Assembly: GCA_015179045.1 (NCBI GenBank) | Contig: WHUZ01000082.1 | Span: 1 to 64,000, forward strand | Source of the DNA: Kalaharituber pfeilii | Lineage: Eukaryota > Ascomycota > Pezizomycetes > Pezizales > Pezizaceae | Length of the DNA stretch: 64,000 nucleotides | Direction: 5' to 3' | Part shown: piece after piece, positions 42,901 through 54,419 of the stretch | Layout of the letters: each line of letters opens with the position of its first letter | How positions within the stretch are numbered: position 1 is the stretch's first letter | Notes under the pieces: model-generated | Seen by the model: only the letters and a program-made list of their open reading frames with translations | Told to the model about the DNA's origin: nothing | The model's database searches: none | Made by a program: the position numbers and the translations under genes

Positions 42901-45900
42901 GGAGGCAGCACAGGCCACGGCAGCTACGGTAAGTTTCCACGCACAGCTTTGCTTTACCGTGTACCCTCGATGCTGACAAGAATGGGATGCACATAGTTGA
43001 TTGGGCTTGGGGCTGCCGCGGGGATAGTATATGGTATTATGAATAGTGTTTTTGGGCACGATGGACGGCCGAACAAGCATGGCGACGGGAATGGCAACAA
43101 TAAAGACAACGATAATGACCATAATGACGACAACCAAGACCCAGACACAAGAAAAGGAGATTGGCTTATCGTCGGACCTGGTTTGTCAAATGGTAGCCCC
43201 GGTTCACATGCTGAAATCACCATCTACCCCAAGAAGCCTAATCTCAGCCCGCTCACGGTCGATGTCAAAAAGTTATCAGTGTCGGTGGTCTCGCGGCCAG
43301 GGCAGGGCGAGGCGGAAACCACAGTAACCATTGATACATTTACGAAAGTGACCAAAGGGGCCGCCACAGGTTATGTCGCGCAGTACACGAGACCGGCAGA
43401 TGCTGGAGAATATCAGTTGAAGGTCCGATATGAGGGGTTAAAACCGGCATTGGAGATTGTCTTCAGACCTAAAGTGGAAGCAGAAGAAAGTAAACTAGTG
43501 GCCGGGAACTCCATCCTGCGAACCAAATCCATGCTCCCCGTTGGCGTCACATCTTACGCAGTTCTCTACCCCAGAGACCAATTCGGTCATGCTCGCCTAG
43601 GGTACGAGGAGGATATAAACCGCTTCAAGGTCTCGTTCACTCCGGACCTGAAGAAGCACTTTAAGCTTGTGAGGTTCAGTGACTCTATTCGTATTGACTT
43701 TAGACTGTCAGAAGTGAAATTGTATCGGCTGGACGTGCAGTTGGATGGGCAGTCGATTGCCAATGCACCGGCAACAATCACGGCCCAGTTGCGCCCGAGC
43801 GCCCAAAACAGCGTTGCGTCCGGGGATGGTCTGACTTCTGGTATTGGTGGGAAGCAAGTAGAGTTCGAGCTGTGGTTGAAGGGTTACCAGGGTGAGGACT
43901 TTGAATATATACCTCCACAAGACGAAGGCAAAGCCGCGGAAGAAAGACCGGTGAGTTTTGTTTTACCCGCAATTGAGGGTTGGGGGTTATCATAAACGAC
44001 TAATAAACGATGATTGCCATAGTTCCGGGTATATCTTAGTTCCGCTGCAGGTGGGGACATCAACGAGCAAGAACTGGAACCAAACGGTGGCCCTACAAAG
44101 TTCAGGTTCTCGTATACAAGGCCCGAGGGTGAGGGAAAAGAGTATTGGATATCTGTCACGGTCGACGGCAAGCAGCTACCACACTTCCCGATGCAATTGA
44201 TGAGCACCAATACTCCGCCGGAAGTATCAGTGAAGAACTCAATTCTCTACATATCTCGCATCCGAATCTTCACTGGGCAAGCTGCCAGCGGAACAATTAT
44301 TGCCTACGACACGAATAACACTCGGAGAGCCCGTGGTGGAGAAGGCGGCAAATTCAAGGTGGAAGTCGACATCGTACCCCGAGGGAAATCCCCAAAGCAA
44401 GCCTATCAGGTCACCAAGTTGGTTGATAATAACGACGGAACATACACGTTCAATCTCCCCATTGAAGAGCTAGAAGGGGTGACAGGGGCCCTGAAGGTTT
44501 CTGTGCGGGCAAGTGAGGGAGATGAGAAAATCGACCCTGCAATAACGGTGAAAGTACTTGATAATCCGCGGTTCACTAAGTTTAGGTGCTTTGGAAAGGG
44601 GTTGGAGAGTGGCAACCACAACGGAAAAAACTTCGTTTGACCTCTTGCCAGTGGATCAGTATGGCTTTAATTTCCAGGAGGTGAATTTGAAGGATGTCCG
44701 GATCATTATGATATATGGCACGGCGGAGCTGGCTGTCATCCCTGGTGGAAAGGGATTCAGGGCTACTTATGAAAGAGTCGGGCGTACAGGCATGAACAGG
44801 GAGCATAATATCATCAGGATTCAGTATAAGGAAGAGGATATCCCCGAAAGCCCATACATCGTACAGCAGACTGAGAATGAGGCCAACACCCACCCAGGCA
44901 AATGCATTGCCGTGTGGCAACGCGATGGAGAGGAAATAGACCAGGAAGAGCAAGAGGAGGTCACAATTTATGCAGTGGATCAATACGCGGGGCGACGGTT
45001 TGTCGGAGGTGAGGAGGTGTCCGCACGTTGGGAAGGAAGTGAGCAGGGAACTGGTGATGAAGCCGAAGCCATCGACGAGCAGCCAAAGGTCAAGGATAAC
45101 AACGACGGAACGTATACCATCACCTATCTCAAAGCTGCCGCCAGGTTCCCACTGAATGTGTCTCTCAATGGGGAACCGATCAAGGGATCACCCTTTGCAG
45201 CTCCGCGACCAAAAGCCATTGTGGAAGGGATGGAGGCAAATGGGATGGGCTTAACTCGCGCGCGGGTAGGTCAAGAAACACCGTTGAAGGTAACATTTGT
45301 GGCTCTGGACGGCGGTCTTGATGAATATGCGCAATTCGTGCGCATGGTAATCTTTCCCAAGACAGTCGACACACAGACCATGGCAGCAGACAAGGTTATT
45401 TTCCCACCGCTGCGTACGGCCGGCACCAACATCCTCTCGACTAGCTACACCGTGCCTGATATCCCAGGGGCAACTATGACAGGCACGTATATCTTAAAGC
45501 TTTTCCAGGACTTTACCCTTGCAGACATTAGAGTCGAGAATTTTGGCCAACCGAAGGTGGCCTTCGAGATCGATGTCATTCCACACATAACTTTTCGAAC
45601 TGAGGTTTCTGGACTTCCTCCAAACTGGTACGGACCAGTGTCCGCTCCTGGAACATACCCGAACAGCTTCCACATTATCACTAACCCTCCAGCGGAGAAT
45701 TTGTTCCCCGATGCAGTCAAAATTGAGCAGACATTCATTGGAGCCTCAAGCAGATTGTACCCACAGGACCCGAACCAGCTCGTGGAATACAAAGTTGAAA
45801 CAATCGAGTCAGGCAAGATAAAGGTTGTGTGGGGTGTTTTAGTTGGTGGAGTTGAAGTCGAACTCACTCTGTTTCTCCTGGGACACAAAATTCCTGTATC

Positions 45901-47347
45901 CGATAACAAGGAGACTTTCACTTTGTTCCCCAATGACGCTTCTAATGCACTCACGTGCTGGCAGCACGGTTACCCCAGCCAAGCTTACTATCAGAAGCTT
46001 GATCCTAATATGGAAATTGTCCCGCACCAAAACGATCCATGCAGAATGAGCATCGTTCGCCATGCTGGCGGGAATGTGAACCAGTGGGCTGGGATGCATT
46101 GGTCCATTCCGAGCGGTAGTAGGTTCAGTTGGCAAGACCGCAACAACGTTTACATGTTCTTATATCAGGTTAAGTTAGTCAGGTGGGCAGGGAGCCAGGA
46201 AGTCAGGATCCAGGTTCCAATGGATTTAGAGGATGGTGGAAACCGAATTGCGTTGATACGATATATCGATGGCAAAAAGGATAGTTGGGACACAGAGGGG
46301 GAGAGATGCGTCTGGACAATATTTGACCGACCCACGGGGAGGTTTACAGACATGAAGAGGTCAGATGTAGGGTCCGGGAAGTGGATTAACATCCTTTATC
46401 TGTATTCAGGAGTTTGGGGTATTTGAGGAGGGGAGGCGGGTACTGACAGAAAGGTGTTGGGGAAGAGATCTCGACATAATGGCTCTATGGGCTCAGGCGT
46501 ATAGTAATGCGGCTGAGGCAAGGATTGATGTGAGAGGGGTTAGCACGTGTCCAGTGACGGTGAGGCCATCAATGGATATGAAGCCTTTCATGCGATGGAA
46601 TGAGTTGGAATTTCAAAGGCATAATGAGCGAGACCTTTTAAGATTCTATTGTGATTTTATCATTACGGGATCCATGAGGATAGTTTGGGAGAACTGCTTG
46701 TACCTTCAGTTGGAGCCCGGCAATAACGTGGCACAGGGAGAGTAGGTTAACCCATTGAATTGCATTTGCGGAATGAGCGTGCACGCTAACAAAAATACGT
46801 ACCACATAGGGGATCAGTTAGATGGACAGGCTTGCCACCGCAAAGACTGACTAAACCTGTACGGGTTGGTGATTTCAGGGACACGGTCATTCAATACCGT
46901 CTCCACGTTGATGTCACAGGACTGATTCCGGGAGGTCGCAAAGCCATATTGAAGATCACTGTACACCCGGGGATTTCTCTGCAAATGGTTATCGACCGCA
47001 GCGGGATCGTCGGCAATCATGAATTGAACTCGTGGTTGGACCTCTGGGGCTTGAATACGGATCAAGGATATAAGGAAACAGCGACGCTCATGCTGGAGAA
47101 ATGGGTGACTTGGACGATGGTTAGTGGGAGTGCGGGGCTGCTGTTACTCGAGGATGGAAAGGTCATGCTTGAGGGGACGTGGAATACGGGACCACCGGTC
47201 AACACCAATCACGATATCCCACGTACAAAGTTGATAGGGGTGTCTCTGGATTATCAAGGGGAAGGAGAAAGAGGGGAAGGGGTGAAAGTGAAGATTAGTC
47301 ATGTTAGGTTTGTCAGAGGTGGGGAGGAGGCGGAAGATGAGGAGTAG
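36916..47347 (+). CDS. Giant beta-repeat plus filamin-repeat protein, interrupted
   Basis: The exon model is 36916-37171, 37344-39619 resuming at 41054-41198, 41256-42928, 42997-43950, 44023 to about 46366, 46410-46741 and 46810-47347, about 2,840 residues. The N-terminal two thirds has at least seven beta-rich repeats of 75-110 residues, each opening W-x(5-8)-L-x-(x)-L-G-L/V and alternating hydrophobic strands (for example WAPTESLTLLGMYLAF, DQWKIGDAITISELGLSAV). The family resembles DUF6603-type repeats, which is uncertain. Then follow a short hydrophobic Gly/Ala stretch, an Asn/Asp/His-rich linker and about five filamin-type Ig repeats (VDNNDGTYTFNLP, VKDNNDGTYTITYLKAAARF, LNGEPIKGSPF). The C-terminal 450 residues look like two beta-sandwich modules with a W/D-rich surface. 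No secretion signal is seen. An antisense retroelement at 39620-41039 and an extra A near 44626 break the frame, so this allele is probably inactive. Confidence 0.78.
39620..41039 (-). mobile_element. ORF1-only LINE family A insertion in exon
   Basis: This 1,420-bp antisense insertion has a perfect 14-bp duplication, GGAAGGATACGGAT, at 39606-39619 and 41040-41053. From the right it has a 5' UTR (41039-40804), ORF1 (40803-39862), a 3' UTR and the family-A hairpin with poly(A). ORF2 is entirely missing. Without the insert and one duplicate, the host frame reads on as GRKDTDEFALDV, so the empty site was coding. The intact ORF1 and duplication suggest a recent event. Confidence 0.93.
39862..40803 (-). 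CDS. LINE ORF1 protein (Gag-like, RNA-binding)
   Basis: A 313-residue intact frame. The N-terminal part (about 1-130) is mostly helical by composition. The middle is Pro/Ser/Lys-rich and basic, as expected for an RNA-contacting linker. Residues about 205-295 (GRAVVVHGIAVTKKLGKV, ARWL, KTSSIVIYLEG) match the RRM-like domain found in Tad-clade ORF1 proteins. There is no CCHC knuckle. It would package LINE RNA; without ORF2 the element needs a helper reverse transcriptase. Confidence 0.8.
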   Translation of the reverse strand: MDRTNRFAALGSPAPKNTSSGAKTTLARSTRLEAPLLQSIIEKLGGVNMTCMLEAVGDIIIHIQKCIEDLMKRPNFEPTDLFLGYLGHVHQRIDLLAAAAKGERCKNYAPTQRSYRQKEGETQTEPETIPPLSYAAIVSQSIPPNTPLAQKTNPPPAAPPKNRTRSTASQSKNAARGSSTNPPKQNKKPPTSSPKARTSQKERLPQSGRAVVVHGIAVTKKLGKVREWMEKANPWMGKIVAARWLVRKERREGKKTSSIVIYLEGEVESDSQTPAKVRLSGKWYHSCLYDWDRMTKVDRKGKGRDVEEMDMTA

Positions 47348-50300
47348 CGGACCACCAATTGCAAAACAGTTGTGGAACATGTCAAGTTGAGGTGGAAGTG
47401 GCGGCAAAAGATTTGCAAAGGGTTTTACATCTCTTCTTTCCTTTTTTCTTTCCTTTTTTTTCCCTTTTTTTTTTTTTTTTTTTTTAATTCATCGATTTAT
47501 ATATATACATTTTTCTCGGTTCAGCTGTTGCCATTGTGTGTTTCGTTGGCCCTTACTTAGCTTTACCGATTGATTTCGAATGTCGTTATGTAGTTTCTGT
47601 TATTTTTGAATTGGTACGGGAAAGAGAATGAGGACAAGACACATTGACATTTTTATCGGAGAGGCTGCTTGAAGTGCTGCGCGGGTCGAAGGTAATTTAT
47701 GTGCAAAGTTGAATATGGGCGGGTGCTACAAGTATGTATTGCTGGAAGGCTGGGAATAGGAATTTGGCTTTTTTCCTCATATTTTCTGCGTGTAACGTCA
47801 TATTATGGGTTGCAGTGGACGTACAATAAAATAAGTACACATTATTATTCCGCATGCTAGTGGGACTTCGTTACGATTACAACGGCTAGCTCTCATGTGT
47901 CTTGTCATGCAACACATGGGCAGCCAATATGCATAATTACAGTCTTTCTCTCGCTTTTTCCGTTATTTGCTCTCATTGGAGTGGCATCTAGTAGCCATAA
48001 CCTGTATCTATTGTACTCGGGAATGCCAGGAAGTGTGTGTCACGTGGTGCAGTACTTCTGGTGCAGCTATGATGGGTTCAAGACTGGCGACAATTTGTGG
48101 GATTTTGAGTGGAGTAGCAACAGAAATTAACAATAGACTACGAGAGATGCGTACCGGAAGCCATCCTCAATTGACCGCTCTTTACAAGCTTGAGGGCTCT
48201 TCAATTTATCAAGTAGGTAAGTTCGATAGCTTCTCTACTAGCATCTTGACAGTCCTCCGCTAGCTTAATAGCTCTTTTACTTAACATGAAAAGAACACTT
48301 TAGTACAAATTCTGCAAATAGAGAAACTACGAGAGATGAGTGGATGCGAATTATTACACTTAGAGACCGCAATAAAGTGGCAGAAAATCGTAGTAGTCAA
48401 GAGTATGCCGGATAGGTTAAGGGCTGTTATTCAAGCGAACAGCTTATTAAATTAGGTACCAGTGGTCTTTTGACCTTTTTTTTTTAGGGAGGGGGGGGGG
48501 GGGGGGGGGGGGGAATGGAGGGGTACTTTCTACAGGTTTTCGGAATTTCTTGAGAGTGGGTTTGACAGTCGCGTTTAGATTTTAAGCTTGTACTAGATTA
48601 TGTCCTTCTTCGTAGTTTTTCACTGCATTTCAGAAATTATGCAGGTAACCCTTCGCAAAGGCTTTTCGACCATTTTCAACATCAATTTTCAAGTTGGCCT
48701 CGTACCCTGCATGCATGTGAGTAACTTGGCACTGCATAATTCCTTTGTGAATGGGGTTAACTCAGAAACTCGTTAAACCATCCCAATAAGTGAAGAAGAG
48801 AAAATAGCTATATTTACTTAATATATTTCTAGTTACTGTTGGTTATGGAAATTCAAATAGCGCGAGGTTCAAGAAAGATTCCGAAATAGCTGAGAAACAA
48901 TCTGTCATCATTTCCACAAAATTCTCAAAGTGTTATTACAGCTTCATGATAATGCAGTTAACTTTCTTGAGCAGTTACTCCACATCAGATATTTGTCTAT
49001 CTATTCTTATATTTCAAAATTGTTCAGTAGCTCCCGCATTTGTTCCAAATTCATGTTGCAGAGCGATAACCTTCACAATTGACCAATCTACAATTGCTAG
49101 TCTTGAAATCAATTTTTTTTTTTTTTTTTATTTACACCATGAGTGTTAACAGCTTGGCGTACAGGGCAGTGGCGGAAGGCAACTGCACAGGGCCCGGTTG
49201 GCACCCAAGCTACCTGAACGGTCATGAGTTTAGTTCTACCCTTTGGTGCAACGGTCGGTCGCTACCCGTAACGATGAGAATGTCGCAAACAAACATTCAA
49301 GGTCTCGGCTTTGTTTTTTTGCACTGCATAGCAGTATTACTGTACACCTCTTGCGTCGTATTGCGTCTTGACTATTCATACCAATGCTAGATTTAAACTA
49401 TCTGATACGACCGACTACAACCAAAGAAGGCGTTACCTAGTTTTAGTTCTGCTATGGTATTGTGAAGCAACGAATTTATACAGCTTCTCCAATGTTACTA
49501 TATACTCGAAAGTATTCAGTAATGCATAAAGCAGTTTTTGCTCCGCTCGAAAAGTCCGGTTGACGGCACATACTGTATATAGCGAACACATTTCGACAGC
49601 GAGCAACTTTGGTGCCTCGTAAATTTAACTGTTTTCTCTAGCCTGAGATGAGATGTGGTCTCGAAAGATACTCACAATAATATAGATAAGCTGATTATCT
49701 CAAGAATCCTATCTTATCAAATTTAATCTACTCTAATCAGGCGTCAACAGTATATGTACAGCAGCCATACAACCAGACTACAGCAGCCACACTATCCGCA
49801 AACAATCACCGCAGTGGGCACGAGACTACACCGCAGTCTCAACCTGCCCCAACGCAAACAAATAAACAAACAAGGACCAACAAACTAGTTAAACGATACT
49901 TGGCATGAGTGTAACCAGAACACGATTTCAGATCATGAACTGCGGAGAAACATATGCATGTCACCTGGGGTCCTGATTAGGCGGTAAAGCAAGACTAGTA
50001 ATTACTAATATTAAAATAACCGAACTTGCTGGTTAACACCCCCATCCAAGAAAATTTTATTCCCAACTGCTGGAGTTATCTTACAACTCACGAATGTTAG
50101 TATGCAACAAGACTAATTACCTTCTCAAGATTCTATGATCACTCCAAAAGTATTCTCCAACACGCAGCAAAATCTAAGCATGCTTCTTAGTTGAAGTATG
50201 ACCACTAATGCTATTTTTGAAGTTGAGTGAATCACTTTATCTGTATTTTATTCCTTGATCGAAGCTCCCAGGCTCCCGCTGGTCTCGAACACCGGTAGAC

Positions 50301-53300
50301 CCACCTAGTGGCTGACTAAGGACACGGCAGTCTGGTTCAAGACTGACTATGTACAGGGGAATCTTCCGTCGTGTTCTGCTTTCTTCTTTCCTTTTTAATA
50401 CCATTACCCCGCCTCCAACTGGGGCTTGCAAATAGTCGGACACTCCCAAGCTCTTATCTCCAACACCTTTCACTGGATCTTCATGAACACCTCCATCTTA
50501 GTACAGGTTGTTACAGAGTTCAAAGTCTCAAGAGCCAGCACAATTGGATATACAACGATTTACAAATCGTGTCCTTTACTTGCATCTCAATCAACTACTC
50601 ATTCCCGCTCCTTCGAACGGCGGGCGAGCCTAAGCAAGCCCGATGAATTTGGCTGCCCCCTTCAAATCCTGTACTCTGTACCCGGAGGTTCGGGCTAAAT
50701 CTAGTTGGCACCCCATGGGGGATGGGATGGATCAGATGAATCACCGATTGCATTGATTATTTCAGGTGCTTTAACCTACCCCTCCTGTCATCTCATCAGC
50801 GACGCTCGCTCACATATCATGCCATCACAGCCTATGTCTCCCATGCCTACCTCTTCCTGCATGCACTTCGCATCACGTTGTATAGTACCATGAAGCCGAC
50901 TACACATTCTCTTTCACACATACAATCCTTATTGGTTCCGATTCTTTCAACCTGATTTCATTAAGGGGATTGGTGTAATGAGAGGCATTCGTTTCGCGGG
51001 GATAAATTCCGGTTGGATATGTTGGCTGGCGACGAGGGCGGCGACAATGAGCTGGATGGGAGAACGGTACGGGAACGAGTCGAGGCTGCGGTGGTATGAG
51101 GGGGTAAGCGCGCTAACGGTGGTAGTGTCTTTTCTGAGTAACTATGATGTTGACTGGGATGGAGATGCTCGCACACCAGCTGCAGCATTGGCGAAACCGG
51201 AGGTACAATATATGCAGCAGACGGAAGCTTCCTCCGCTCTCCCTACCCCCCATGAGGTATTTGCCAAACTTGAAGCAGTACATGAAATTCGTTCGAGAAT
51301 CCCGAATGTGGAATCTCATCGCCACAACTGATTTCGAACTCGCCAATTGCAGAGGAGCGCAGGAGGTGGGGACAGAGGGGGTCGTGGAGGGCGAGGAACT
51401 GGGATTGGGTGGCAGCACAGGGATTTCGGAGCTGGATACCGGGGCAGGGCTAAGGAACGGAATGCCTAGCGGGGGGTGGAACGAGAAGAGGCAACTTGCG
51501 GAGTACTGGCTTCACTGAAGATGGAACTGCATGCTAGAAGGACAAGCTTAGCGAGAAGGACACGTGAAGGAAAGCGAATCTCAGTCCCATTGCACCCTGG
51601 ATGACACGGGCGTACCCTCAATCACCAAAGCATCAGTTAGCCCCTATCCGCTTACCCACAATTCCATAGGGGATTCCGACTCCTGCACTGCGAGCCAGCT
51701 CTATGTTCTTCGTCATCTCCCTCTCCTCACCACAAGCCCTCTTACCGCAGCTACCGCTACTGCCGCTGCTGCCGTAGCAGCATCTACACCCGCTATGCCA
51801 ACTGCAAACGGCTGTTGCGACCAAGGTCTATATACCACCGTACTTCTCGATGATTTCACCATACAACTCAGAGCTATATATCGCTACCCCTCAATGGCGA
51901 ACCTCTCCGCAGCCATGCCGTAGGTCCATCTCCGACCTTCTCTCCCCTCTTTCCAACTTGGAGACTTAATTTGTGCCCTGCAGGTCAATCAACCACCGGT
52001 ACCCCAGTAATGCCAGCGGAAGTCCCTACTCGAATTTGATATGCCCCTACCGCCAAATCTAATGTCCGTTCTGTCGATTCCACCGAGGAACTTAGAGCAG
52101 CTAAAATCATCGTCTTATGCAGTTGGATGCTCCGCGCATATTATTGTGGCGAGGAAGCTGACTTCCTCACGTTGAGAATTTGAATTGCTAGGTGAAGCAG
52201 CGATATGGTGCGCTAAGGAAGGAACCAGTAGGGGGTGAGGGGTGGATGAGAGCGGCGAGGGTCGGAGCGCTGAAGCAATTGCAGTAGAGAGTGCAGGCGT
52301 GTTTGGTCAGGTGCTAGCGACGTGGCAGTAAGAGAGGAATGAGTTTCATTTTACTGATTTAATCTATTGAGTAACTCCTCGACAATAACACCGGTCATTA
52401 CCACACTTAAGTCAACAAGGCTGCTTTATGCATGGTAATGATTTCCTTATTCCTACAGCATGGGGAAGGGTTGGAACATTATGAGACTGCGCATGGTCGG
52501 CTGAAATACATAGAAGAATGCTTGATATTCGCATGGGAAGAAAAGGTTCCTTGTTGTGCAATGCCTTGATATGAATGAAGCATCCCCGCGCCAACTGGAC
52601 TGTTCACATCGAATGCACAGCAACAACCATACTCATCGAGGATATATCATGCCCATTCCACCGGGTCTATGACATGATTTTCGGAGATAGTCTGGAGGTA
52701 GAAAATAAAATTCTCTGCTACAGCACGTCGGAGAGGAAGCTGCAGTGAGCCAAAAATATAAAATGCCGGGTGTCAAATACATGCGGAAGTTGTAAGAATT
52801 GTTGCTGGCACTCATAGTGCTACCACGTGGTCAGCTCACTTATTTAACACCCTCTATCCTATTAAGTTCTTATTCATTGCCTCTTCCGTGCATCACGGTC
52901 GTCGTAACTGATGTGCTTTACGCTTATGCTCGCACGTTGTACTAATAACCTAGTGCAGCGGATACAGTTACTTCTCGACGGACCCCGCGGGATTCGAATA
53001 GCACAGTGTGCAGGCGGATGATTGTCCCCTGCCACGCATGTCATAGTGCTAGAATTACTCAAATCGTTGTGTATGTGTGTGTGCTACGTGTACGTACTCT
53101 ACGAGCGGGACAAGATTGGAGTACTACATCAAAAGGATGTGGGGCTGATGCCAAGCATGCTTCTATTCATACAACAGAATGAGGCTCTCTTTGGTGGATC
53201 GGAGTACACAATTGGCATAGGCAATACATGTGGAAAATTACAAATTACGAGCTAAAATGCGGTGGGATACAGTCAATTAATTCAGATAGAATGACCCCAA

Positions 53301-53690
53301 ATATGCGTCCCAAAACGACCCTCTTTATGCAACAAAATTCAGGAAGTACCTTCGGACCCAACTAAACAATTATTGGTGCGGAATGAGTTTGCACATAGCA
53401 GCGGATTTAGACGGTAAAAAGGATATAATCGGCATAGGAAATAGAAGACCATAGAATCATAAAACGTCAGTCTGCATCATGGCCACAGCTCAGGTTGCAT
53501 ATGTTGAGCACACCCAACCGCTGTGCATGATGTTTCACTTCAGCGCTGCATATTCTCCAACAATACACAACTTGGTCGAGTACAAAATGCGGGGGCTATT
53601 CAGTTACTAGGCAACAAATAATCCCCATTACATCTCCAACGTCGCTTAAATCTCTTTATCTAAATTCTCACTGTTATTATCGCTTCGTGT
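47348..53690. other. Long intergenic region, no recognised gene
   Basis: The first 150 bp contain a pyrimidine-rich stretch and a T-run at 47466-47484, likely the 3' end of the giant gene. The remainder is mostly AT-rich. Moderate-length frames at 50978-51518 and 51564-51923 have no recognisable domain and lie in a GC-richer island that may be an old retroelement. No RNA genes were recognised. Confidence 0.4.
48491..48513 (+). repeat. G23 homopolymer
   Basis: Uninterrupted run of 23 G, preceded by AGGGA. Able to form G-quadruplexes; the length may be unreliable in an assembly. Confidence 0.8.
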
Positions 53691-53904
53691 CTATTCATTG
53701 ACGTCGTATCCTGCTCTCTTCACAGCGTTGATCGCCACCCGCGAGTCAGCGACCAGCAGCTTCGTGGCCGTCTCTCATGCCTGCAACCTCACCGTCCCTC
53801 ACGGTAGTTTTGGTGCCTACCCCCCAGGGCTCTCCTGTTACCACCTGTTTCCAGCACTGCCCCCCTCCGACTCCTCTTCGCTGCGGCTGCCATGTGTGAA
53901 GATG

Positions 53905-54330
53905 GCGACTCAGTCGCTCTTGGCCTTGGCCTCGTCGATGGCCTTCTTCCACTTGGCTGGGGCATCCTCCTTCCCCAGCTTGAGGTCAATGACCTCAACC
54001 TCTGTCCCCAGCAGAGAAACAGCCCGCCCCCAGGACACTTTCTGCTCCTCGTCTATCTCAAGTGTGCTAGCATTCCTGCCGGCTGCTGGCTCAAAGCCGT
54101 CGTCCTTTCTAGGGTCTCTCTAATCCCTCCCTTTCTTACCTTCCCTGTCTGGCTCTGACACCTCGATCCCTCTGAAACTCGGGCCACAGGTCCTCCACGC
54201 CGATGGGGTCCCTTTTCAGCTTTAGTGCATACCTCGCTGGACTCTTGTCCAGGATCATGGGCACACTCTTCACGCTCGCGATGGCCTCGACCTTCTCCCT
54301 CGACGCTCGCCGGACCGCCCCTATGCATCT
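53905..54330 (-). pseudogene. 3' fragment of an unrecognised coding sequence
   Basis: The minus strand reads as two well-composed segments: EKVEAIASVKSVPMILDKSP then LKLKRDPIGVEDLWPEFQR, and after a frame break TEVEVIDLKLGKEDAPAKWK followed by KAIDEAKAKSD and a stop at about 53910. GC content and codon composition are gene-like. The frame is broken near 54130-54160, either by an unresolved intron or by mutation. No family is recognised. It abuts the Crinkler pseudogene in opposite orientation. Confidence 0.45.
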
Positions 54331-54419
54331 TCGGAGGGCCTGATATTAGAGCTTCCCTATAGGGCCACCGCTCTCACAGTGCCCGTGTATGCCTTTTCCC
54401 AGGAGACCAAACTCATGAC

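Noticed and set aside
50978..51923. Frames of 117-124 residues in a GC-richer island
   Set aside because: No recognisable motif, no plausible splice structure, and overlapping frames on both strands; left as unannotated.
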